Source: Lolium rigidum (Eukaryota; Streptophyta; Magnoliopsida; Poales; Poaceae). Taken from it: a DNA stretch of 64,000 nt. The translations under genes were made by a program, and so were the position numbers. A model generated the notes under the pieces. It was not told the origin of the DNA. It searched no databases and worked only from the letters and a program-made list of their open reading frames with translations. Location of the stretch: assembly GCF_022539505.1 (NCBI RefSeq), contig NC_061514.1, forward strand, positions 33,695,769-33,759,768. Reading direction: 5' to 3'. Positions 25,201 to 33,850 of the stretch are shown here, in pieces (position 1 is the stretch's first letter; every line of letters begins with the position of its first letter).

Positions 25201-28200
25201 CTGCGCCGCCTCTTCGCCTATATAAAGCCCCCGGATCGAAAACCCCGATGCGAAGAACCACGATACGGAAAACCTTCCGCGAGCCGCCGCCATCGCGAAG
25301 CCAAGATCCGGGGACATGAGTCTCTGTTCCGGCACGCCGCCGGAGCGGGGAAGTGCCCCCCGGAAGGCTTCTCCATCGACACCGCTGCCATCTCCACCGC
25401 CATCTTCATCACCGCTGCTGCTCCCATGAGGAGGGAGTAGTTCTCCATCGAGGCTCGGGGCTGTACCGGTAGCTATGTGGTTAATCTCTCTCCATGTACT
25501 TCAATACAATGATCTCATGAGCTGCTTTACATGATTGAGATTCATATGAGTTTTGTATCACAATTTATCTATGTGCTACTCTAGCAATGTTATTAAAGTA
25601 GTTTTATTCCTCCTGCACGTGTGTAAAGGTGACAGTGTGTGCACCGTGTTAGTACTTGGTTTATGCTATGATCATGATCTCTTGTAGATTGCGAAGTTAA
25701 CTATTGCTATGATAATATTGATGTGATCTATTCCTCCTACATATGCATGAAGGTGACGAGTGTGCATGCTATGTTAGTACTTGGTTTAATCTGTTGATCT
25801 ATCTTACACTAAAGGTTACTAAAATATGAGCATTATTGTGGAGCTTGTTAACTCCGGCATTGAGGGTTCGTGTAATCCTACGCAATGTGTTCATCATCCA
25901 ACAAAAGTGTAGAGTATGCATTTATCTATTCTGTTATGTGATCAATGTTGAGAGTGTCCACTAGTGAAAGTGTAATCCCTAGGCCTTGTTCCTAAATACT
26001 GCTGCGTTACTACTGCTTGTTTACTGTTTTACCGTGTTACTACTGCTGCAATACTACCACCATCAACTACACGCCAGCAAGCTATTTTCTGGCACCGTTG
26101 CTACTGCTCATATATATATTTATACCACCTGTATTTCACTATCTCTTCGCCGAACTAGTGCACCTATTAGGTGTGTTGGGGACACAAGAGACTTCTTGCT
26201 TTGTGGTTGCAGGGTTGCATGAGAGGGATATCTTTGACCTCTTCCTCCCTGAGTTCGATAAACCTTGGGTGATCCACTTAAGGGAAAACTTGCTGCTGTT
26301 CTACAAACCTCTGCTCTTGGAGGCCCAACACTGTCTACAGGAAAGGAGGGGGAACGTAGACATCAATTGCTGAGATTGAGGATAAAGTGCATGACTTGCA
26401 ACAAGGAAACAAAACTGTGATGGCATATGTGGCTGAGTTGCAGCATCTTTGGGGAGATTTAGATCATGTTGATCCTCTGGAACTTGCCCATGGGGAATGT
26501 GTGAGTGCTGCTGCAAGCTGGATTGAACGTCGGCGAGTCATGAAGTTCTTGAAGGGTCTTAATCAAGATTTTGAGGGGAGAAGGGCTGCTTTACTGCATC
26601 AAACCACTACCCCTTCTCTCAAAGAAGCCATTGCAGCTATGTCCAGAGAGGAAGTGCGTCTGAATATGACAAAGGGAAGTGATTCTATCCCTCATCCGAC
26701 CTTCTACACTACCGAGAGACAAGAGATGAGAGACTGCTATACTTGTGGGCAGAAGGGACACTTGAAGCATCAGTGTACCTCCTTTGCTACACCCAGTAGG
26801 GGGAGAGGAGGATACACACATGGCAGAGGAAGCTACAGAGGAAGAGGTGATGGCAGAGGTAGTGGACAGCCATATGGACAGCAGTATGGAAGAGGTAGTG
26901 GACAGCCATATGGACAGCAGTATGGAAGAGGTGGTGGACAATACTATGGCAGAAGTGGTGGACAGCCATATGGACATCAGTATGGCAGGGGTGGAGGACA
27001 GCAGCACGCTATATCACCCAAGGCACATATGGCAGCAGCTTCAGAGTCAACTACCAGTACCTCTCAGGGACAATCCAAGGAAGAAGGACAAAATGAAGCA
27101 ACCTTTGGGAACTTTGCCCACTATGTCTACGAGAGATGAAGGTAATATTGATAGAGTTTCTATAGCCACTCATAATGCTAATTCAGATTGGATTCTTGAT
27201 TCGGAGCATCCAAACATGTTACTCGGAAATATTAGTGAGTTTGACTCTTATACTCGAGTATCCTCCCACACATAGAGGCACTATCCAAACAGCAGATGGC
27301 ACAAGCACAATCTATAAAAGGGGAGGGGTCGGTGCAATGTACACCCAACATAAAATTATCATCGGTTCTACATGTTCCTGCTTTTCCGATAGAATCTGCT
27401 ATCTCTAAGTGCCCTGATTGATCAGCAGGACTACCGTATAATAGTTGATAGATATATGTGTTTAATTCAGGAAAGGGAGAGCAGCAAGAAGATTGGGACT
27501 GCAACCAGGCATAGAGGTCTTTGGCACATAGATCGTGACAAGATGGGGCATGATGCTAGTTCTGTGCTTGCTGCGATTGTTGGAGGAAAGGAGAGTATGG
27601 CACTAGTTCATCATTATCGAATGGGCCACATGGCGTTTGATAAAATGTCTCGTGTCTTTCCTGATGTAATGAATGGAGTGGACAAAACCAAATTATATTG
27701 TGATGCCTGCGAATATGCTAAGCATACGAGAACCTCTTATGTTAGTAGAGGGATCAGAAGTGTGTCCCCATTTGTGTTAGTGCACTCTGATGTATGGACG
27801 TGTCCTGTTGTGTCGATAAGTGGCATGAAGTACTTTGTGACTTTTATTGATCGCTATTCCAGAATGACTTGGATTTATCTTATGCGTCACAAAGATGAAG
27901 TGTTCACTTGTTTCCGGAGTTTTTGTGCCTATGTGAAAAACCAATTCAATGTTCGGGTGCAAGTGATCGAATCGATAATGGTACTGAATATATCAACAAA
28001 CCTTTTGCTGATTTCTTATCTTCGCAAGGTATACCTGCACCGGACTTCATGTCCCGACACTCCTCCCCGGAATGGAGTTGCTGAGCGGAAGAATAGGCAC
28101 ATTCTTGAAGTGGCTCGATCTCTTATGTTTACCATGAATGTTCCCAAATTCTTATGGAGTGAGGCAGTTATGACTGCTACATATTTGATCAACAGAATGC

Positions 28201-31200
28201 CTTCAAAGATTCTAGGTATGCAGTCTCCCTGCCAACTCCTTCTAAATAACAATGACTTTGTTGTACCACCCAAACTCTTTGGCTGTACATGTTTTGTAAG
28301 GGATCACAGGCCATCTGTTGGCAAGCTAGATCATCGGGCTATCAAATGTATCTTTATTGGCTATTCCTCCGGACGTAAGGGTTACAAGTGCCGGAGTCCC
28401 ACCGACGGGAGGACATTTGTAAGCATGGATGTTACGTTTCGCGAGTCGAACCATTTTATGACGGTGAGAGTGATCTTAGTGGCTTGTTCCAGGGGCTTGA
28501 CCATCTTGGTGATGCTCAAGAGGGGAGCAACAACAAGGTGGTGATCAAGAGCAACAAGATGGTGACCAACAACAACATCAACAAATTCCTATTGTTGCGG
28601 AGATTCCCGTAATTCCCGGTACACCTACACCACCTAGACCCGTACCACCACAAAGATGGTCTGCAGAATCCACTTGTGTACTCTAGAAGACAAGTACAAA
28701 GGGAACAAGTAGATGCACCTGGAGGAGCAACAAGACCAGAGGCGGGGGAGCAACCCATTGGACCAGAAAATCAAGGAAGCACAAGTGTAGATGCTGCAGA
28801 GGAGAATCAATCTCAGACTGAGTCCAATAATAGCCTAGACTTGCCAATTGCAATAAGGAAAGGGATAAGGAAAGTTGGGCCCCCAAAGCGACTGAGTTAT
28901 GATGACTATGACGTAGGAAATTATATTTCTTACGAGGCATTGTCACCCTCTTTTCGGGCTTTTGTTGCTTCACTGCAAACTGTATCTGTTCCTAAGGATT
29001 GGAAGGCAGCCAGGTTGGACCCGAGATGGTGCAATGCTATGATGGAAGAGTTAGAGGCCTTGAAGAAAAATAAAACATGGGAGTTGACAGATCTCCCTAA
29101 AGGAAAGAATACAAGTAGGGTCGTAAGTGGATCTATTCGTAGAAACAAAATGCGAAGGAAAAGTGGAGAGATATAAGGCAAGACTTGTGGCAAGAGGATA
29201 TAGTCGGACTTATGGCATTGACTATGATGAGACATTTGCACCAAGTGGCAAAAATGAGCACCGTCGAATATTGATCTCTTGTGCAAGCAAATTTCGGATG
29301 GCCCTTGCATCAACTTGATGTCAAAAATGCATTTCGCATGGTGATCTCCAAGAGGAGGTGTATATGGAGATGCCACCAGGATTTGTCGGACCTGAAACTA
29401 AAGGGAAGGTATGTAGACCGAAGAAATCTCTATATGGTCTCAAACAATCTCCACGGGCCTGGTTTGACAGGTTCAGACAAGTGGTGTGTGGCATGGGATA
29501 TGGTCAATGCAATGGAGACCATACCTTATTTTACAGACATTCGGAGCAGAAAATCACTATCCTTGCTGTGTATGTTGATGATATTATCATCACGGGAGAT
29601 GATGTTGTGGAAATCGCAAAGCCGAAAGGATGCTTGAGTCGGGCTTTGAGGTGAAAGATTTGGGAAAACTTAGATACTTCCTTGGAATAGAAGTTGCAAG
29701 ATCATCAAAAGGGATATCACTATCTCAAAGAAAGTATACATTGGATCTCTTAGATGATATGGGCATGCTGGGGTGTCGAGTGGCTTCAACACCTATTGAC
29801 CAGAACACTAAAATCACAGCAGAGTCTGGAGAACCCATAAACAAGGAGAGGTATCAAAGACTTGTTGGAAGACTAATATACTTATGCCACACGAGACCAG
29901 ATATATCATTTGCAGTGAGTGTAGTGAGTCGCTATATGCATGATCCGAGGGATGGACACTTGGAAGCAGCTCAAAGAATCTTGAGATACCTGAAGGGCAC
30001 TCCGGGAAAAGGAGTGTTGTTTAAAAGTAATGGACACCTAAATGTAGATGGATATTGTGATGCAGATTGGGCTAGCTGCTTAGATGATCGAAGATCCACC
30101 TCAGGGTATTGTGTTTTTGTTGGAGGAAATTTGGTGTCATGGAGAAGTAAGAAACAATCTGTTGTCTCGAAATCAACAGACCGAAGCTGAGTACGTAGCT
30201 ATGTCACGGGGCCCGGGTGAAATGTTGTGGGTACGAAACCTTCTAAGAGAGCTGAAAATTTTAAGGCAAGGAAGTTTGAAAGTGTGGTGTGATAATATGT
30301 CTGCCATAAACATAGCAAATAACCCTGTCCAGCATGAGCGAACTAAACATGTGGAGATAGACAGATTCTTTATTAAAGAAAAGATTGATGCAGGGATTAT
30401 CTCATTGGCTTATGTGAGATCAGGACAACAAGTGGCAGACTGTTTAACAAAGGGACTGGGCTCAAAGGAGTGTAATCTTGCCTGTGCCAAGATGGGGATG
30501 ATTGACATTTATCACCCATCTTGAGGGGGAGTGTTGGATAACTGTTGGTGTATCTGTTGGGCTGTCTTCTTGTTCTCTGTTGTGGCCCACTTGGCCCAGC
30601 CCAGTCCTGACCTATATAAGGTGCTTCTATCTCTGTAACCCTAAGAAGAGAGAGTTCCTCCCTGCAGCCTCCTTCTACAGCAGGTTAGGCCCTCACCTCT
30701 GTCCACAAAGTTTCAGATCTGTTTATTGTAGCATCTACTATTTTCATGTGATTGACAAGCTAAGAGTCTAACTTTTCTTAATGGATACCATTGGAATATG
30801 AAAAATACCTTATTTGTGCAATTCTCTAGTTTTTAATTGCAGATGTCATGCCATTTTTAGTTTTTCATCACATATGTAATCAGTTGCCTGATTCCTTTTG
30901 AACAAGTAAATTGGGCTATAGGGTCTTTTTTCGAGAAAACGCAAAAGACGTTTGGTTTCATTGCATTGTAAAGATAGAGTTCAGAGTTACACGCCTCTGG
31001 TGTCTTTTGTCATGTTTTAGTTTTGTTTACCAGGCTTTGCATTTCACACATAGGAATCAATGTGCTGTGAAATTGGGAATCAAAATTGAGGATGAACTTG
31101 TCTCACTGCTAGCTCATATTTTATCTCCTCCTTTGGTATGTTTTTTTTAATCTCAGCTATCATTTTAGTGTGCTCGTTTCTTATTTCTGTTGCATATGTT

Positions 31201-33850
31201 ATGCCTGGACGTTTGAGTACCGGATATTTCCATCAGCTTAAGTTCAACGACTATGGCATGACAAGATCATTCTTGCCACACTATGGTATATGGAATATGA
31301 TGGGCAAGGTATGTATGCAACCCTGTTAAATAAAATATGCATAAACTCGATAATATGTATTCCAGATCAAAATTGTTCGTTCTTCAGTAGGTATTTTGAT
31401 GATCTTATAAAAAATGAGAAATCATTTAGTTCGTGGTCATTTCATCAAAGATTTATATTGTAGATCACTTCTAATGAACCATTCTATCTCTGATTGTCAA
31501 TTATGATAACTTACAATATTGCATTTTAGAAAATGGTCAAAGGTGGGAGAGTGAATAGCTGGGCATGTATCAACTTTTCCTTGCATGTGCGACAGAACGA
31601 AGCTACTAATTTCTGTTATGAGCTTGCTATTATGTGCCTAGCATCTGGGATGGTAAATTTTCTCCGTGGCCTAAATACTGAATTCCTGACATTTTCTTGC
31701 ATGTGTATGTTCACATCTTTGTGCACTCATATTCTCCCTGTCTCTCATTGTAGGGATTCAATCTGAGTCCTGTGCTTTCTGTAGAGACTGCTAAACCTGA
31801 ACATGCGCAACTGGCACTGACATCACTTCATAGCAATGTCATGGCCAAACTTGGACCAGGCAGAAATCTTGACCTTCTGCTTGTGATATTGCCTGACAAG
31901 AATGGCTCCCTTTATGGTATATTTTTAACTTCCAAACACATTTGACCATTGTCTGATTAATATATTTTATTAATATTGTTGCCGTTCCTTAGGAGGTCTC
32001 AATAGAATATGTGAGACAGATATTCTATTGTCTGATTAATTTCATTTATTTATATTGCTGTTATTCCTTAGGTGATCTCAAAAGAATATGTGAGACAGAT
32101 ATTGGACTGGTTTCTCAGTGTTGTCTATCAAAACATGTCTTGAGGAAGAATAAGCAGTATCTTGCAAACGTTGCCCTTAAAATTAATGTTAAGGTTTGTT
32201 GTGTTGTACCATTTGTTTAGCTGTGCTTAATTATGCAAGTCCTTACATTTTTTAGGTTTTGTAGATGGGAGGAAGAAATACTGTACTGAATGACGCTCTA
32301 GAAAAGAAACTTCCCCATGTTGGGGACACACCGACTATTTTTTTCGGTGCTACTGTTACCCATCCTCCTCCTGGAAAATGTTCTTCTCCTTCCATTGCAT
32401 CTGTAAGTGCACGTCACAATTTCAGATGCCAGAAGTGGTGCACCTGTGTTATTATATGTTTACATGTATGACAATATGCAGTAATTGCATGCTTCATACA
32501 GGTTGTTGCTTCTCAAGACTGGCCTGAAGTTACTAGGTATGCTGGATTAGTTAGTTCGCAACCCGGTCATCATGAGTGGATAAATAATCTGGTTGAACTC
32601 CAGTATGATAGTGAAAAAGGGGTCGTTACTGGTGGGATGATCCGGTATGATCTTTTTCTCTCTGAGAATCATCTGAATGTTACACTAAAAGAATATGTGT
32701 ATATAAGTTTTATGATGTATGCAGCGAGCATCTCATTTCTTTCTATCGGGTTACTGGACAGAAACCGCAGAGAATTATTTTTTACAGGTACACTCTGTTA
32801 GGACATCTCTCAGAAGTAAGAACAAGTATTGCCTGTAATATATATTTAACATGTTTCTTTCCAGAAATGGGGTGAGCAAAGGACAGTACTCTCAGGTTCT
32901 GAAGAACGAACTTTGTGCCATTAAACTGGTGATGTTATATTTTTGACCTCTTTTTCTTAGGAGATATTTACATTATTCTTTGAGAACATTTTTTGTAATT
33001 GTAACGTTTTATTTTCTAATTTAGGCATGTAAATCATTGGAGAAAGATTATAACCCAACAATTACATATGTTGTGGTCCAGAAGCGTCATCGTACACGGC
33101 TGTTTCCCGCTGATTACCGTGACAAGCCCTCTGATTCAACTGGGAACTTATGGCCTGGTTAGTTGTTGATGACTTTGCTTGTCAGCTATTACCAATTTCT
33201 GAATTTTTATTAATGTCTGTCCTTATTTGATTTAGGTAGTGTCGTGGATTCAGTAATATGCCATCCAGATGAATTTGATTTTTACTTGTGTAGCCATAGC
33301 TGCAGCAGGGTAGGCCACTTTTCTCGATGCTAATATTGATAAGACTTGTGACGTGCTAGTTACTAATTGAAGATCATTCCTACGCAGGATAAGGGTCGTG
33401 GAACAATTCGGCCCATGTATTACCATGTTTTGTGGGATGAGAATAAATTTCTAGCAGGCGATTTCCAAACATTGACATACTACTTGTGCTACATGTAATT
33501 TTGTTTCTTCTATATTTACACCTGTTTGACCAATTATTAAGTGACCATAACCAATGACCACTACTGTTCCAGGTATGCTGGGTGTACCCATTCCATTTCA
33601 ATAGGTAGGTATTCTCCATTCTATTCCTAATCAAGTAATCATGATATACATGTTCAGTAGGTGATTAACAGTAGTTGTTTGCGCTTCTACAGTTCCCCCT
33701 TTGCGTTATGCCCGTCGTTTGGCTTCTCGAGCTCGCTGTTATACTGAACCACGGTCGTCTTTGGAGAGCGGATCCACTGCGATCAGTGCCGAGCCGGTGG
33801 GCCTTCTTCCAATAAAGGATAGTTTAAAATTTGGCATGTTTTTCTGTTAA
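16225..33850 (+). CDS. AGO: ARGONAUTE (AGO1/5/10-like group), slicer residues lost, N-domain exon shifted
   Basis: AGO proteins bind small RNAs and silence targets. Exons: 16225-16448, 16539-16759, 16852-16995, 17084-17217, 17806-17915, 18015-18115, 18230-18377, 18512-18631, 31034-31135, 31237-31308, 31530-31652, 31754-31916, 32072-32193, 32265-32402, 32502-32644, 32725-32787, 32865-32928, 33025-33157, 33236-33309, 33388-33494, 33573-33604, 33693-33850. Exons 2-22 keep phase at every GT-AG junction (823 codons plus stop). N-domain: exons 1-3. Linker: exons 3-4 ([13 protein letters not shown]). PAZ: exons 5-8. [24 protein letters not shown]: exons 14-22, ending MFFC like other AGOs. The catalytic Asp-Asp-His becomes Thr (FGATVTHP, 32352), Asn (FYRNGVS, 32866) and Arg (33713); the Glu finger (GMIREHL) remains. 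A 48-bp insert in exon 1 shifts the frame from ATG 16225; ATG 16293 joins exon 2 in frame (875 residues). It may be a regulatory decoy-type AGO or a young pseudogene. Confidence 0.88.
16323..16398 (-). mobile_element. 48-bp retroposed insert with 14-bp target duplication
   Basis: The 14-mer GACCAATCATATCT occurs at 16323-16336 and again at 16385-16398. Between them is 48 bp that, read on the minus strand, ends GTTGATCTAAAAAAA, a poly(A) tail. A tailed insert flanked by a duplication of this length is the mark of LINE-driven target-primed insertion. The 62-bp net gain is not a multiple of three and shifts the AGO N-domain frame. Before the insert the frame reads LCMVLTNHI and after it TNHISVHV, so the duplicated codons are visible. 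Confidence 0.85.
19063..19238 (+). repeat. Copia 5' LTR
   Basis: A 176-bp LTR containing a CCTATATAAGG promoter-like site near 19142. The adjacent TGGTATCAGAGC is the tRNA-Met primer site. Confidence 0.95.
19438..19886 (+). pseudogene. Copia gag, 5' fragment
   Basis: The leader after the primer site is followed by a frame starting [17 protein letters not shown]. The remainder up to the Gypsy insertion shows recognisable gag content only by switching frames: a [13 protein letters not shown] part, then a [18 protein letters not shown] part before 19886. At least two shifts are therefore present. The rest of gag resumes at 26366 on the other side of the nested element. Confidence 0.6.
21404..21594 (+). 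repeat. Triplicated primer-binding-site block of the Gypsy element
   Basis: The motif TTTTCCGGCGCCGTTGCCGG occurs directly after the LTR (from 21404) and again from 21506. A third, altered copy (TTTTCCGGCGCCATTG) starts at about 21571. Each is preceded by an A(A/G)(G)(C/T)AC stretch. Only the first adjoins the LTR and should prime minus-strand synthesis. Confidence 0.75.
21669..22385 (+). CDS. 238-residue ORF of the non-autonomous Gypsy element, function unknown
   Basis: The frame starts [20 protein letters not shown] and stays open for 238 codons. The N-terminal two thirds are acidic and Asn/Tyr-rich with repeated PP(T/I)-MES/YDD-type segments ([15 protein letters not shown], then [16 protein letters not shown]). 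The last third contains a hydrophobic stretch ([20 protein letters not shown]), a possible membrane segment. It lacks a zinc knuckle and any polymerase motif, so it is not a normal gag or pol. Its survival suggests either recent spread or some use to the element. I do not recognise a function. Confidence 0.55.
   Translation: MDNNELLILFPDLKHGWFDPKIKKPMEHINMNTLNTIVANDMENSKLGEAGFHDLFSPPSIEEKIFFDDTLPPIYDDYNDSGLLVPPTMESNFYDDNTMPPTLDENNNDSYFVEFAPTTSNKIDYAYVESNNFRHETHDKNALCDSYIVEFAHDTTESYYERGKYGCRNFHVTKTPLYVLKFLKLYLFYLPMLVTLLFMNLFIYKIPMHRKHVRLKCVLNLPLDALFCFKYYFSRVHH
24851..26365 (+). repeat. Gypsy 3' LTR
   Basis: This copy matches the left LTR throughout apart from roughly two to three dozen substitutions and single-base indels. 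Several indels are of the CTG versus CTCG kind. A CCTATATAAAGCCC promoter-like site lies near 25217. The end ACATCA is followed by the target duplication ATTGC. Confidence 0.93.
26366..27139 (+). pseudogene. Copia gag, 3' fragment with zinc knuckle and Gly/Gln-rich repeats
   Basis: The frame resumes gag after the nested element ([20 protein letters not shown]), continues through the capsid-like helical part and reaches a CCHC zinc knuckle, [14 protein letters not shown], near 26735. A Gly/Arg/Gln/Tyr-rich tail follows, made of 36-bp units (about 26852-27002; [12 protein letters not shown] repeated with variation). The frame ends at 27139. Integrase lies in a different frame farther on, so the polyprotein is not continuous. 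Confidence 0.8.
27456..28544 (+). pseudogene. Copia integrase region, frameshifted
   Basis: An N-terminal HHCC-type zinc region ([13 protein letters not shown] ... CDACEYAKH) leads into the catalytic core ([19 protein letters not shown]). A shift near 27970 disrupts the stretch around the second catalytic Asp. The frame then continues with [20 protein letters not shown], which carries the third acidic residue, and [14 protein letters not shown]. The C-terminal part decays by 28480. The aspartic protease expected between gag and integrase is only weakly visible near 27180-27400. Confidence 0.85.
28676..29654 (+). pseudogene. Copia reverse transcriptase, several frameshifts
   Basis: Pieces in three frames cover the domain in order: a linker with [12 protein letters not shown], then the domain start ([20 protein letters not shown]), [49 protein letters not shown], and the catalytic [14 protein letters not shown] near 29560. 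At least three shifts separate them, near 29125, 29330 and 29620, so no active enzyme is encoded. Confidence 0.88.
29630..30524 (+). pseudogene. Copia RNase H region
   Basis: The frame carries [16 protein letters not shown], then [19 protein letters not shown], and an RNase H domain with [18 protein letters not shown] and [16 protein letters not shown] shift near 30180 moves the final third to another frame, which ends with [11 protein letters not shown] at the stop just before the polypurine tract. Confidence 0.88.
30532..30707 (+). repeat. Copia 3' LTR
   Basis: By eye this 176-bp copy matches the left LTR at every base. It is followed by the second copy of the target duplication AAGTT. Confidence 0.95.
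31952..32109 (+). repeat. 79-bp tandem duplication across an AGO splice acceptor
   Basis: The units 31952-32030 and 32031-32109 both start TCTGATTAAT and both contain CCTTAG followed by AGAATATGTGAGACAGATATT, that is, the end of intron 12 and the start of exon 13. The downstream unit supplies the exon used. The upstream copy has diverged and would reach a TAA within about 16 codons if its acceptor were used. Confidence 0.75.

Larger units (their letters stand above)
19887..26365 (+). mobile_element. Non-autonomous Gypsy-type LTR element nested in the Copia gag
   Basis: LTRs of 1,517 bp (19887-21403) and 1,515 bp (24851-26365) flank a 3.4-kb interior. The 5-bp duplication ATTGC lies at 19882-19886 and 26366-26370. 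The left LTR begins CGATACG where the right one begins TGATACG. A primer-binding region resembling the complement of tRNA-Asp (GGCGCCGTTGCCGG) follows the left LTR. A purine-rich CTAAGCTTGGGGATGC precedes the right one. The interior has no reverse transcriptase, integrase or protease, only one 238-codon frame. It must be mobilised by a related autonomous element. The family is common in pooid grasses; I do not assign a name. Confidence 0.93.
19063..30707 (+). mobile_element. Copia LTR retrotransposon in AGO intron 8
   Basis: The element is bounded by two 176-bp LTRs that I read as identical (19063-19238 and 30532-30707), both TGTTGG...CCACA. It is flanked by the 5-bp duplication AAGTT (19058-19062 and 30708-30712). 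A primer-binding site TGGTATCAGAGC, complementary to initiator tRNA-Met, follows the left LTR at 19239-19250. The polypurine tract TTGAGGGGGAG precedes the right LTR at 30521-30531. Gene order is gag, integrase, reverse transcriptase, RNase H, the Copia order. A Gypsy element at 19887-26365 splits gag. Without that insert the element would be about 5.2 kb. It has the same orientation as the AGO gene. Confidence 0.95.
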
